Shown piece after piece: positions 1 to 11,256 of a DNA stretch of 64,000 nt. The notes beneath the pieces are model-generated. The model saw only the letters and a list, made by a program, of their open reading frames with translations, had not been told where the DNA came from and made no database searches. The DNA is from Vishniacozyma victoriae. Lineage: Eukaryota; Basidiomycota; Tremellomycetes; Tremellales; Bulleribasidiaceae. Where the stretch lies: positions 744,001 through 808,000 of the forward strand of contig JADPYG010000088.1 in assembly GCA_017654735.1 (NCBI GenBank), given 5' to 3'. Both the position numbers and the translations under genes were made by a program. The first letter of the stretch is position 1. Every line of letters begins with the position of its first letter.

Positions 1-957
1 AGAGAAGGGTACAGAGGTTGCAGCGCTTGAAAAGGAATCGGATGGTATTACACTGTATGTTTAAATTTGCGGACGGCTGAATGAAGCTGACATGCAGTCA
101 CAACGTCGAGCTCCGATACCCTTCCAGACCCGGTGTCTTGTCCCTCGCAGGTGTCAGTATCCACATGGAACGAGGCAAGTCATATGCCTTTTGCGGAACT
201 AGTGGTGCCGGAAAATCAAGTATCCTCGCAGTCCTTCAACGATTCTACAATATCACCTCGGGAAGTATCACACTTGATGGTAAGGATATCAGAGCGATGG
301 ATGTGAAAGAGTACAGGAATATGATGGGCTATGTCAGTCAAGAACCCGTCTTGTTCGAAGAAACCATCAGGTGGAATTTACTGGTATGTCCCAATCTGCA
401 CCTGCGAGAAAATCGATGCTGACCGGTCAGGCTGGAGCAATCAACCCCGACACAATCACTCAAGCGGACATGGAATATGCTTGCGAACAGGCGAGGATCC
501 TCGACTTTATCAAGTCCCTTCCTGAAGGGTTCGAGACCGATATCGGGCTAAAAGGAGGCCAGCTCTCCGGCGGTCAGCGTCAACGAATCTGTATCGCTAG
601 AGCATTGCTACGTAAACCTAGGATCTTACTACTTGATGGTAAGTCTACTCCTCTCATGTCCTCGTCCAGTGCTGACGCGTCGCAGAAGCCACCAGTGCTC
701 TTGATGGAGAATCGGAGGCACACGTGCAACAAGCACTCGACAACGCCTCAAAGGGACGGTGTGTCTCGTCTTCTTCTTTCCCAAACACACCGCTGACATC
801 CAGACTGACCATCACCGTCGGACATCGTCTGTCATCCATCAAGGGCGCCGACGTGATTTTCGTAATGGATCAAGGACAGGTCGTCGACCAGGGCAGGCAT
901 GAAGAGCTGCTGGAAAGGAAGGGTAAATATTTCGAATTGGTTCAGGCTCAATTGTAA
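1..957 (+). CDS. ABC transporter, ABCB type, C-terminal nucleotide-binding domain (5' partial)
   Basis: This is the 3' end of an ATP-driven membrane exporter; the membrane domains lie outside the window. Four exons join across introns at 55-97, 384-430, 639-685 and 759-803. The joined protein shows, in order, a Walker A (GTSGAGKSS), Q-loop (YVSQEPVLF), the signature LSGGQRQR, Walker B (RILLLDEATSALDGES) and the H-loop (TVGHRLSS), ending at TAA 955-957. The VELRYPSRP start and the full order of motifs are those of the second NBD of full-length ABCB/MDR proteins. The fungal a-factor exporter Ste6 is one such protein and is possible here, but the segment alone cannot separate it from a multidrug exporter. 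The reading frame enters the window at base 2. Confidence 0.9.
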
Positions 958-1169
958 TTCTCGGCCACATTTCTCTGGGCTATACATATACACATCTCAT
1001 AGACTTGTACAATAGACAACAAGACACAGCTCACGATTGCTATGCATGACATCTCAGCAAGTTAGCAACAAAGTGTGTTTTGGAGTCTCCAATTTACCTC
1101 CACTTTTGGCTATCATCACCGACCCACTCTGTCAATCAATTGATATCTATCCTTTCGACTTGTAGCACC

Positions 1170-4042
1170 ATGCCGTCCTCCTTACCGCCCTACCTCACCT
1201 CTGGGGCTTCTTCAAGGTCGCATCATGCTTTGCTGGTCAAACTCCACGAGGCTAAATCCGATCAGGAGGAGGATGAGATATTGGAAAAGGAGATCATGAG
1301 GCAGAAGGAGTTGATGGGTGTCAAGGGACAGAGCACGGTATGCTGTACTTCTCATTCAAAGAGGAAAGTCCACTGAGACTTCAGTCAAGAGTCTCAGAGA
1401 GTCTCATAGTTCTGTTACACATAGCGATGTTGCGACATGATACAACAACCGATATCGATTTTGGGTTGGTACATGCTCTTCACCTCGCAGAGAGCGGGCG
1501 AACAATACAGGAGAAACGTATAGGTCAGTCTCTTTTATTCAAGATTCTCGCTCTAAGCTTATATCGATAGGATATTTGTTCCTTCAAGAACGCTTGAGGC
1601 CAGGACACGAGCTGTCATTGATGCTCATCAACACAATCCGAAAGGTAGCTCAGCTCTCCAACTACCGCTAACTGGCAGGATCTGAGCTCGGCCTCTCCCT
1701 CACATATACTTCTAGCGCTCCATACCATCGTGAAGATCCCTTCTGGAGATCTGGCTCCGGCCGTGACCCCTCTCCTTACCTCGAAAGCGTTGCTGAAGCA
1801 TAAATTGTAAGTTAATCCGACTGGAGCACGAAATGCAACTAAAGCTCAGGCCTGCGATACGACAACGAACCATCCAAGGAATATGTGCTCTGCATATCAT
1901 TTCGGCAGAAGGTGCATTTCCGCTATCGATGTCCAAACTAGTCAGGATGTCTTCTTCTGAAGAGGATGATTCAGTCTTAGCGGCCATTATAGAGACTATC
2001 AAAATGGTATTGGAGGTAAGTCGGGTGTTCATGATCAACACGAATCCCGACTGAGCTTCCAGCGCGGTGTGAGAAACATTGGGAGCAGAGAGGAAGCTTT
2101 GTTCCTCTGTGAACATATCATCAACATCGCGAGCGATAGGTTGGAGGAGCGAGGCCAGATGCTCCTGGAATGTATAGGGGTCTTGGGCCAGATTGTCTTA
2201 TCCCCTCACGGGAGGGACTGGTACGTCCACTGGAATGATCTCACGCTGACAGGTAGTGGACCTCAGGTGTCTGAGTTTATTGGTCTCGCTCTTGTATCAA
2301 CAAACATAGCTGAGCCCGCTGGAGGCGGTGAGTGGAATTCTTCGTGTCTCATCCTGCTAATGACTAGCGATGTTACTGGAGATCTGTAATCTTCTGGCCG
2401 TTTATGGACTGTCCTCAACATTGGCGCCCAGGCTACTCGCAGTCATTAGCCGTGGTCTTCGACCGCCCGAGCAGACGACCTCGAGCTCGCAGATCTCTCA
2501 GGTACCCAGGCCCAACACACACGTCCTCATCATCAGATGCTTAACGCTTCTGCCGGGACTCTTGTCAGATGCTCAGCTGGGAGAGGCAGAGATGGGCACT
2601 TTGATGGAAGGGCTCAATAGTCCTGATGACACTATCCGTCGATCCGTGAGTGATCTATCCATCAGCACAGAGCTGAGCTGATGTGGCAGACACTTTGCCT
2701 CCTGCAGCGTATCTCTCCGGATCTACTAAGGGCGTCTCTAAACAATCACCTGCAAGCTCTAAAGAGCTCGTCCGATCTCTCTCTTCCACTGCGTGTTCCT
2801 GCCAATCTCGAGGAGAAGACTATAGCAGGTCGATTGGAAACTTCCGGTCGAGCTCTTGAGGTAGTCGAAGTCATGTACTGCCAAGTGCCCGAGGCTACAC
2901 ACCACGAGATGGACAACGGTGAACAATGTGCTCGATCTTTTGTTGATATCGTCGCCGCTCTGAACGAAGGCGTCATGAATAGTGCCGTCAGAGCGGAAAA
3001 TAGCGGCGTTTTGGGAAGTAAAGGACAAGTCTGGGAGGAAGGATTGCGAAGAATGTTGGTGATTCTCGATCGAAGTGAGTCATGCCTCGAGGCGGTCAGT
3101 TGATCATCCAGGCGCAAGTGATTTTGTCAAAGGCTTCACTTCGGGGATTATCGATACAAGGATCGGGAGCGCGACACTCGCAGTATTGCGCTGTACGATG
3201 TTGTGCAAGTCTCCATTAGACTCCCCGACCGCAGACAGGGCAGTCCAAGTACTACTGGAAGATTTGGCGGATTTTGGACGTAAGTACAAAGACCCTCCCC
3301 GCTGCATGGTGCCCTCTGACGGTCTCAGCATCTGTTCAAGAGATTGTCCTGGTCACATTGTCTGTCATCCTCTCACAGATAGAGTATGACCAGGATCGAG
3401 TCGTCGACGTCATCAGGCAGGTACAGCTTGATGCCGGAAAGTACATCAAGAAGGTAAGCAGAGACTTGGAGGCATACTGACCTTTAGCGATGCGGTCAAG
3501 TAGTCGATCTGATACAACAAGATTTATTGGCCCAGGTCATGCAAACAGCTAGCTCTCGCATGGTGAGCTGCCCGATTATGACATGTTTCCTAGCTTACGC
3601 ACAGATTCCTGCCGTACTTGAGGCTATGACGGCGACCCATAAAAGTTGGTGCAAGTCCCAACGAAAGAACTCGACGACCATGCCCAACACTCCAGCTTCT
3701 CCAGGCCGATCAGTCACGAATACACCTTCATCTCTTCGCTACGAGGCATATGAACCTCAATCTAGCTCACTTGCCGATCTATCTATCAGACGACACACTC
3801 GCGAGTCCCGATCATCAACTAGAGGACCCCAGAAGCAAATCCCGACTCCAGGCGATCTGGCTCTGTTCGACGCGGATGAAGAGGATGGTCTGATAGATAC
3901 TCGTCGTGCAGGAGAAGCGAGTAGTCAAGCAAAGCTAGGGGGCATATCTATACCTGAAGGTACTGGAGATGCGCTGGATCCATTCAAGCGGGACGAGGCG
4001 AGAACACCGACTATGCGAGAGTCCCGCCAAGTAGGCATCTAG
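1170..4042 (+). CDS. Adaptin large subunit, AP-4 epsilon-like
   Basis: Large subunit of a clathrin-adaptor-type coat complex acting in trans-Golgi/endosome cargo sorting. About 12 exons give roughly 790-816 residues. The N-terminus (HHALLVKLHEAKSDQEEDEI, then KRIGYLFLQ, LMLINTIRKDL, PAIRQRTIQGICAL, IRRSTLCLLQRI) follows the alpha-helical solenoid of adaptin trunks and looks nearer to AP-4 epsilon than to AP-1 gamma. The C-terminal 130 residues are Ser/Pro/acidic-rich and contain no recognisable ear domain. Introns at 2221-2256 (36 nt) and 3563-3604 (42 nt) are multiples of three without stops, so their removal is not certain. A gamma-adaptin paralogue is the main alternative. The start is the first ATG in the frame with this homology. 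Confidence 0.72.
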
Positions 4043-4101
4043 GTAGCGGGTATGAACGTCATGTGATGAATGCCGGTCATTGCCGGATTTTGCGATAACT
4101 A

Positions 4102-4164
4102 GAACTTATTCCACAACTCCCACTTAACCATCCTGGGGAACTTATTCCATAACCCTCACTTAAC
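4102..4164. repeat. Tandem imperfect 27-bp repeat, 36-bp period
   Basis: Two copies of a sequence beginning GAACTTATTCCA and ending CACTTAAC lie at 4102-4128 and 4138-4164, differing at a few central positions. They sit between the adaptin stop and the kelch start, about 140 bp upstream of that ATG, so they may be promoter elements of the kelch gene. No known factor site is recognised with confidence. Confidence 0.6.
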
Positions 4165-4300
4165 ATGCATAGCCAATCATCGTTGCATAGAGGACCTCAC
4201 CGGTAGATAGACAGCAAACACCGCTCCCACAAGTACATCGTTCATCACTTTCCATACTTCGTTCTAGCGAATCTTAAGACAAACAACCGATATCGCAAAT

Positions 4301-5380
4301 ATGGTAAAAGCAATATGGACCAAGATCAACGGGCCCAATCTACTCAGATCCTCTCATAGTGTATCCGTCATCGATGAGAAAGTCTACATATTCGGAGGGT
4401 GAGTCACACTCTTTGCTTCCATCGACACCGCTGATGCAGCAAGCGAGATCTAGCCAAGAGAACCAGTCTCGAATACTGTACACTGCATCGACATCAAGAC
4501 CGGCGAGTACAACGAGACCAAAGGCACAGGCGATATTCCACAAGCTAGGGTGGGACATACGGCCGCCACTATCGACGGCGAGATCTACGTCTTTGGAGGA
4601 GTAAGTCTCCATCATCCAGCCGAGCTGACGATGTAGCGAGGCGGAGCAGCTATGACCCCGCTCGAAGAATCTGGCGCCATTCACATTTTCAATCCCAAGA
4701 CCTCGACTTGGCGAAAGGTCAATCCTTCATCTACCGACTACCCAGCTGCTAGGTCTTACCACTGTTCCACTGCTACCTCCGATACCATCCTCATTCACGC
4801 TGGATGCGGAAACGCCGATGTTGGACGATTGAACGATCTCTGGTCTTTCGACATTTCCACCAAGGCCTGGACTAAACTAGCCGATGCGCCCGGAGATCCT
4901 AGGGGAGGCAGTGCTATCACTCTCGATAAGGAATCAAACCGACTTTGGAGGTTTGGAGGATTCAATGGAAAGACTGAAGTAGGGGGTGTAATCGATCACA
5001 TTGAGCTTGGAAATGGCAATCTCCAAGAAGCTAAATGGACGTCTATCGACTTCGCATCTTCAAACACCAAGGCGGCTTCTCCAGGGGATCGTTCAGTCAC
5101 TGGGCTGCACGCACTCGCCGATGGTCGATTGATCACTTTTTTTGGAGAAGGCAAGCCCTCGCCCACCGGTGGACACGATGCGGCAGGCAATTTCTGGGGC
5201 GATGTCTGGATCTTTGACGATAAATCAAAGACCTGGGTGGAGGTAGAGCAGCAAGGAGAAACTCCAGGAGAAAGAGGATGGTTCGGGAGCGACGCTTATG
5301 GCAACGGAGTGGTGGTCTGGGGTGGTATCAATAAAGACAATGATAGGATCCCGGACGGATGGGCCCTAAATCTCGAATGA
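4301..5380 (+). CDS. Kelch-repeat protein
   Basis: A soluble kelch beta-propeller of about 330 residues in three exons (4301-4398, 4459-4600, 4637-5380). Kelch blades are visible as repeated VYIFGG / IYVFGGRGG / LWRFGGFNG / VVWGG strands, each followed by a Trp-containing segment (TSTWRKV, TKAWTKL, SKTWVEV). There is no signal peptide, membrane segment or added domain. The closest family type is the small cytosolic kelch proteins related to nitrile-specifier proteins. In those families the propeller either binds partners or carries a metal site; nothing here decides which. Substrate and role are unknown. The second intron acceptor is placed at 4458, which is the one that restores the blade frame. 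Confidence 0.85.
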
Positions 5381-5405
5381 GGTAGGATAGAATAGGAGTA
5401 ATGCA

Positions 5406-6987
5406 TCAAGCTTGAGTACCCCATATTTCTATACCTATGCAATCGAATCTAATTGCGGAATCGGAGAAGATACCTGGACCAGCGCAGAGTACTTCGTTAT
5501 TATATGCTGGACTTGTCGAGGAAGAGTTCTTGTTGAATGTAGAGTCAAGGATCAAACCATAGCTGTTCCCGCTGCTTGTCAGCTAAGTGCTCTCCTCTTT
5601 TATAAGTGGATCTCACCCTCCACCAAAAGAGGCGAAGCCAGATTCGCACAAGGCATAATACTGATTACGGCCCGTCCACTTGAAGACTGTTGTCGAGGTG
5701 GATTGAGGGGCGACCTTATACATAAACCTATACTGTCAGTGACTGATAGTCCAAGATTGGCGAGACTCACGATTCTCCACTACCGTAATATGTCCCTTCT
5801 CGCTTCTGTATACTCTCGTTGAGATATACACCAAAAAGCCGGTCTGAGCCGTCTCGGACGATTAATAGATTGCCGGCTCCGCGATATAGAGCAGCGTATT
5901 TGTCGATCAAGCGATACATGGTAGATAGCGAAGCACCGTGCTGATCAAGAGAGACTGGATCCGTTAGCAATTATACTTTATGCTGTCAAGCTAGCTTACA
6001 GAGCAGTGTCCAAGTGTTAGATAGCCGCTGGCGAGGCGGCAGGGAATGTCGAAGTGCGTCGGCCAGATGTGGTGTCAGGATTTCGGCTGTTCCTGCCCTT
6101 CTCCCAACTAGCTTAGTATCTGGCCATTTCTCCTCTACTATTTGATAGTTTCGAGCCGCCTGTTTCTCGTGAGAGTCGAAAGACGGTGCTCCGGCGGGGG
6201 CGATATAGCTTCCGGCAATCTGCTGGGCAGTAGCGAATGGTGTTGTATGCGTGACCTCAATGGGATCGGAATATGACTTGATGGGCGGTTCCAAATCTAA
6301 TGAAGATGTCGAGTAGCCCCTTGAAGGATGGTTATTTGGGGGATGAAACATCGAAGGATCAAGGACGGTCTTCCATTTCGAAGCTATCTTGGTAGTTGTC
6401 GCCAACGTGTGCATAAGCTTTGATTGTGATGGACTGCGTAGAGGAGGGGACGAGGTCTTCGGGGGATGAGTCGCGTCCCTTTTGGGTTGATGCCATTCGG
6501 GAGTAGGTCGAAACATGATATCGCCTCCAGCATGCGAGATAAGTGGGGGAGAACTGGGACCAGAGAACGAGAGCCTCTTTTGTGACATACGACGTGGTGG
6601 AGTTGGGACGGGTGGGGGAACAAAGTCGGCGGGCATCTCGTCTGGACGTGGTGGTAGGTCGATAGTCATTGGTTTATGAGGTTCTGGAGGTCGAGTGATG
6701 GCTTGCTGCGAGAAGAAATCCGTCCATCCTTCATCCGCTAACAGGTCCGCTTCGGCCCGTTGGGGCTCTCTGCTTACAGGTTTCCTCGGAAATGAGTCGC
6801 TTTGGTCGTTCTTGATATCTTGCAGGTCCTCGAAGGACCCAAGGAGATCGCCATGCTCGAGCGTAGACGCTTGAGTTGAAGGAGCAGCTGAGAAATCACC
6901 AAACTCGAAAGATGGTTCGCGGTGGTGTGGTCCCAATGGCCGCGTTGGCCGAGATGGCCCTGGTTGAGATTGGTGTGAGCGGTCCAT
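5406..6987 (-). CDS. OXR1: TLDc-domain protein, OXR1-like oxidation-resistance protein
   Basis: Four exons on the minus strand. The first ~330 residues are disordered and Pro/Ser-rich. The C-terminal ~165 residues are a TLDc domain: LPPRQRLSNTWTLLFSLDQHG, then YRGAGNLLIVRDGSDRLFG, KREGTYYGSGESFMYK, VFKWTGRNQYYALCES, GNSYGLILDSTF, and the terminal FDCIGIEIWGTQA. Family knowledge: OXR1/TLDc proteins protect against oxidative damage and bind the V-ATPase. Introns were placed so the TLDc motifs read continuously (for example 5955-5999). The start is taken at the ATG at 6987 (MDRSHQSQ); an in-frame ATG at 7062 would add 25 residues but leave almost no promoter before BMT2, which is transcribed divergently. 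Confidence 0.9.
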
Positions 6988-7180
6988 CTTGAAATGTGGT
7001 GCCCTATGCGAGGCTCTACGCTTTAGTAGCCTGCTCGACTGTAATGTATAATGTATAGTCAAGAGGTTGTGTACTCGTAATCAGTTGGTGTCGAGTCACC
7101 AAGATAGCCGACTTGTTCTTTTGGTGCCGTGTAAATATCCCTTTGTACTACACTTTAGACTCTTATGCATATATACCTTG

Positions 7181-8150
7181 ATGGTCAGACACAAGAAGAC
7201 AAAGAAGAAACCGCTATCTTCAACAGTCGACCCAGCGGCGGTATCTCGAAAAGTCACCCAATCTACAATCTCTCAATTCCACACCTATTTGAAACAAAAA
7301 GCAATAATAAAGCGTCAAATCACAGCAACCGGCGACGATGATGAGAACGGACAGAAAGAGTTGTTGGCGCGACTAGTAGATATCGAGGGTAAGCTGGAAG
7401 GAATTGGAGGGTTGAAAGCGTATCAGGAAGCGAGTAGGCTAGGGCAGGCGGATGATAGAGGTGGGGATAGCTCGAAGATTTTGGTTGGGTGGTTGAAGGA
7501 GGGGGCATTTGCTGGCAAGGGGAAAGAAAGGGAGTCTCATGAGAAGATCAGGTAAGGATATCTCTCGCGCCTGGAATGAAGCTGATGAAGCAGACTGCTG
7601 GAGCTCGGGGCGCTGTATCATGACAACTATGCGAGCTGTAGCTCGTGGATTGACAATCACCCAATCGACCTCAAGTCAAATCACCCCCAAGTCCTCGAGC
7701 AAGACTTCTTCGAGCGACCACTCCCCCGCGACTCCCTGGACTACTTTGACATTGTCAGCTGCAGTCTGGTGCTCAACTTCGTCAGCGAGCCTACCCAGAG
7801 AGGTGAGTAAGCCTGAGAGGCTATACTGACAGGCAGGACGAATGCTGGAATTGATACATAAACAACTACGGCCCGTACCTACAACACTACTCTTCCTGGT
7901 ACTACCGCTTCCATGTGTGGTCAACTCACGATATCTATCGGTGACACATATGCAAGAGTTGATGGCGGTCGTGGGTTTCGAGATGGTCAAGGAGCGCTGG
8001 AAGAATGGCGGGAAAGTTGGATATTGGTTATGGGCTTGGAGGGAACCTAGGACTGGTCCAGTGAGGAAGAGGTTTGAGAGAAAGCAGATACTGGTAGACG
8101 GGCCCAAGAAGAACAATTTTAGTATAACATTACCATCATCAGAACCATAG
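7181..8150 (+). CDS. BMT2: 25S rRNA adenine-N(1) methyltransferase BMT2
   Basis: SAM-dependent methyltransferase that in yeast makes m1A in helix 65 of 25S rRNA, in the nucleolus. Three exons (introns 7552-7593 and 7803-7836) give about 298 residues. The N-terminus is Lys-rich (MVRHKKTKKKPLSS), as in the family. The SAM-binding region reads LLELGALYHDNYASC, followed by WIDNHPIDLKS, DYFDIVSCSLVLNFVSEP, RGRMLELIHKQLRP and LFLVLPLPCVVNSRYL. This order is diagnostic for Bmt2. The gene shares a short divergent promoter with the OXR1-like gene. The length is close to the yeast protein. Confidence 0.9.
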
Positions 8151-8265
8151 TTGTTGTCATATATAATTTGAGCATGTACACACTGTACCGAAAAGGATAC
8201 AAGAGCACCTCCACTTTGACTCTCCATCTTTCTGCACCATTGTCAATTGTCACCTGGATGCCTAC

Positions 8266-11118
8266 ATGACACCTCCAGCACCCTCCAAGCCGATATGGAG
8301 GTGGAAGTCGGCCATTTGGTGCATCATAGGCACATCCCTGACGTTCTTGATCTACCAATGCTTCCTAGAAGACCAGCGACAATCCGGTTCTTACGGTTGC
8401 GAAATGAGTTACATGTGGCCGACCTATCATCCTATCAACTGGCCGGATAATCCTTCAAAGAAGTACTTGTTGTATCTGTATCGGGAGCAGGGCTGGGATA
8501 GGGATGATAGAGTGAGCTCCCTTGATCTGTAAGGACATGAGCTCATATAGCAGCCAAGCGGTCACCCGGTCATCTTCATTCCAGGCAATGCGGGGTCCTT
8601 CAAGCAAGTCAGAAGTATAGCTTCGTCTGCTTCTAGGCAATACTATACCGAGCAAGGAGGCATAGCTGAGGGTATGGAGGATATGACCAGTCTGGACTTC
8701 TTTGCAGGTATGTAACGGCACCTCGAAGGGAGTTTGGATTGACAGGCAGTCGACTACAACGAGGACTTTTCCGCTTTTCACGCCCCGACTCTCCGCGACC
8801 AAGCCCACTTCCTGGCAAGCAGCGTTCATCACGTCCTAAGGCAATACGATCATCTGCCAGCCTCTCGCCGGCCTAGGAAAGTAACATTACTCGGCCATTC
8901 CATGGGCGGGGTTGTAGCTCGACTGGCGATGAATGACCTCCCAGACTTGATCGACATCGTTATGACCATGTCGACCCCACATGCTCTTCCTCCCGTCACA
9001 CTTTCAAGAGATATGGATACGATATACGACGCACTAGCGGCTCAAGTGTACAACTCATCCGCACCTCTGCTGTTTTCGATATGCGGTGGTACGGCAGACA
9101 CGCAGATTGCCTCGGATGCCTGCGTGATTCCACCGAGCTCAATCACAAAAGATGACGGATTCACTATCTTCACAACTGGTATGCCGGGAGCTTGGACAGG
9201 AGTGGAGCATCAGACGATGGTCTGGTGTCATCAGGTGCGATGGAGAGTGGCCCGAACCCTGTTGGGGTTGACCTTCACTGGAAACCGGCAGGACAAGCTT
9301 GCCGTGGCGGAAGAATGGCTACTTGGTAATAAGCCTGTAACAACGACCAAAATGGATGGGGATATCCGGCGTATACCAGTCACTTCGCCCTCAATGTCGA
9401 TCAGGATTTCGGGGGACTATGATGCAGCCTCTCCTGTACGATGGTGTCGGGACGAAGGAGATTGTCAAATCGTCAAGGCGGATACTACCACCCTACCCGC
9501 ACCTAACAACCCACAAGCTCCATTTCCACTACCAGGCGAAGGTATCCGACCGGTTGAGAAAGTCGCGGTAATGGTCGTGGAGCTGCCTTCTTCAATTGGC
9601 TATCTCGAGGTATATGCTGGCAATCACCAGCAAGTCACATCCGGGGCTTTCCACAAACATCTAGTGACCGGCAACACTTGGAGTGAGGCATGTAGTCGCT
9701 CGGTACTGACCTGGTGCTGACCTCAGGGGCCGGTGACAGTGATGTGGTCGGTACTCATTTGAACATCCGTTTCTCAAAAGCCTCAACCTCCTCTTTGGTA
9801 GTACATCGCCTTAATCTAGACTTACAAGCTTGCAAAGGTAAGCTCCCAACCTTTAATAGGATCTGATAGATAGGTCAACGTCCCACTATCAGATACCTGG
9901 TCAACCCCGTCGACGACCGTCAGACGATCCACGAATCCCGCTTCTACCCAAACGTTCCGGATACGATTTATCTCCACGCCCACTCCGGCACTTCACCTTA
10001 TCTTCCCCCGACATCCTCAGGATTCGATATCGATATATATCAAGATGCTTCATGTCCCGTCAGCCGTGCTTCGTTGTCCGTCGATTGGAGCTCGAGTCTG
10101 GCCAAGGTGGTGACGCGATACCGCATGGCTGCATTATCATGGATCATCGGCTGGGTCGCGCTATTGATCTCAAGGTCTACGACACTGCTGGAGCAGACTG
10201 GTAAGTACCCTCTTTCAATTGTGAGCCCGAGCTGAGATGCAGGCTCTATCCCGACCACTGGAGAGCTGATAGAGAAGTCGACATATCCGCTGTTCCTCTT
10301 CGTCGCTGCCCAAGTCGTCGCTACATCAGGAGTAGCTACGATAATAGGCTGGCATACCTGGTACCTAGGAATCGATCACCTCTACCTGGTGCCCTTCTCC
10401 CTGGTTCTCGCGATCTGGTCTTTTGGAATTGTGACCCTCGTTTCGAAAATGCTCGAGCTCATCTTCTGGATCAGCAGGATACTACCTATTAGCAAACGGA
10501 CCACGCAGTAAGTCAAGTATGTAGTAGCTCGCCTGATCAAGCAGTGTCCCTACACCAATATCCCTATGGTCAGTCGTGTCGACTGCAGGTCCGCTCTTAG
10601 CGGCTGTCCACTTTCTGATACCTCATCAGATGGCTTTCGTCATCCTTCTTCTCGTTTTACTAGCAGCCCTGATTTCCGAAGACCCATCAGTAGGTCCCTC
10701 GTATTATTCCCGGTAGCTCGACTAACGTTCCAGACTTCTCGTTACAATCTCATGTCGACCCTCGCACTCCTCTTGGTGGTCCTCATACCCTTCAATGCTC
10801 CCGTCCTGGCTGTCTGGGGGCGCAACATATGGGCTGACTGGCGGAACCCGTTCCCAGGAGATTGGGATATTATCAGGATCTTACCCCTGCTTACGCTAGT
10901 GTGGTTATGCGTTTCAGGTCGCCCAATTAAACCAAGACCCAAGTAAGTCACCTCCAATAATAATGGTAAATAGCTGACGATACAGCCTGCTCAAAGCGAT
11001 CAAATGGACTTCGGTGTTCCTCGGTCTAGCGGCATTTGCATTAGGTGGCCGTCGGACATGGATCATCCCACCAATAGTTGATGTCCTGTATATAGAGCTG
11101 GCATGCTTGTTCATCTAA
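8266..11118 (+). CDS. BST1: GPI inositol-deacylase (BST1/PGAP1)
   Basis: ER membrane lipase that removes the acyl chain from the inositol of newly attached GPI anchors, required for ER exit of GPI proteins. About nine exons. The N-terminus has one membrane anchor ([18 protein letters not shown]). The luminal alpha/beta-hydrolase reads [18 protein letters not shown], then [15 protein letters not shown] and the nucleophile elbow [12 protein letters not shown] (catalytic Ser in GHSMG), and MTMSTPH. A luminal domain and a run of C-terminal hydrophobic segments follow ([65 protein letters not shown]). The stop is TAA 11116-11118. The first intron acceptor may be at 8550 or 8553, both in frame. Confidence 0.92.
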
Positions 11119-11256
11119 TTCTTCATGCATCAAGATGCGCCAAGCCAATTTCATGTCCCGGATATTGCGGCGACATTTAGCCGTCGTTAACCTGGTGATG
11201 GCGGTGACTGACGTTGATGATAGTGACCCACTCGCTTTCATCTCGAACCAACGACC

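Noticed and set aside
5412..5822. Plus-strand open frame of 136 codons after the kelch gene
   Set aside because: It lies antisense to the last exons of the TLDc gene, whose motifs read clearly on the minus strand.
7060..7180. ATG at 7062 as start of the OXR1-like protein and ATG at 7067 as start of BMT2
   Set aside because: Both would leave no promoter between divergent genes, and the added residues are not family-like; 6987 and 7181 are preferred.
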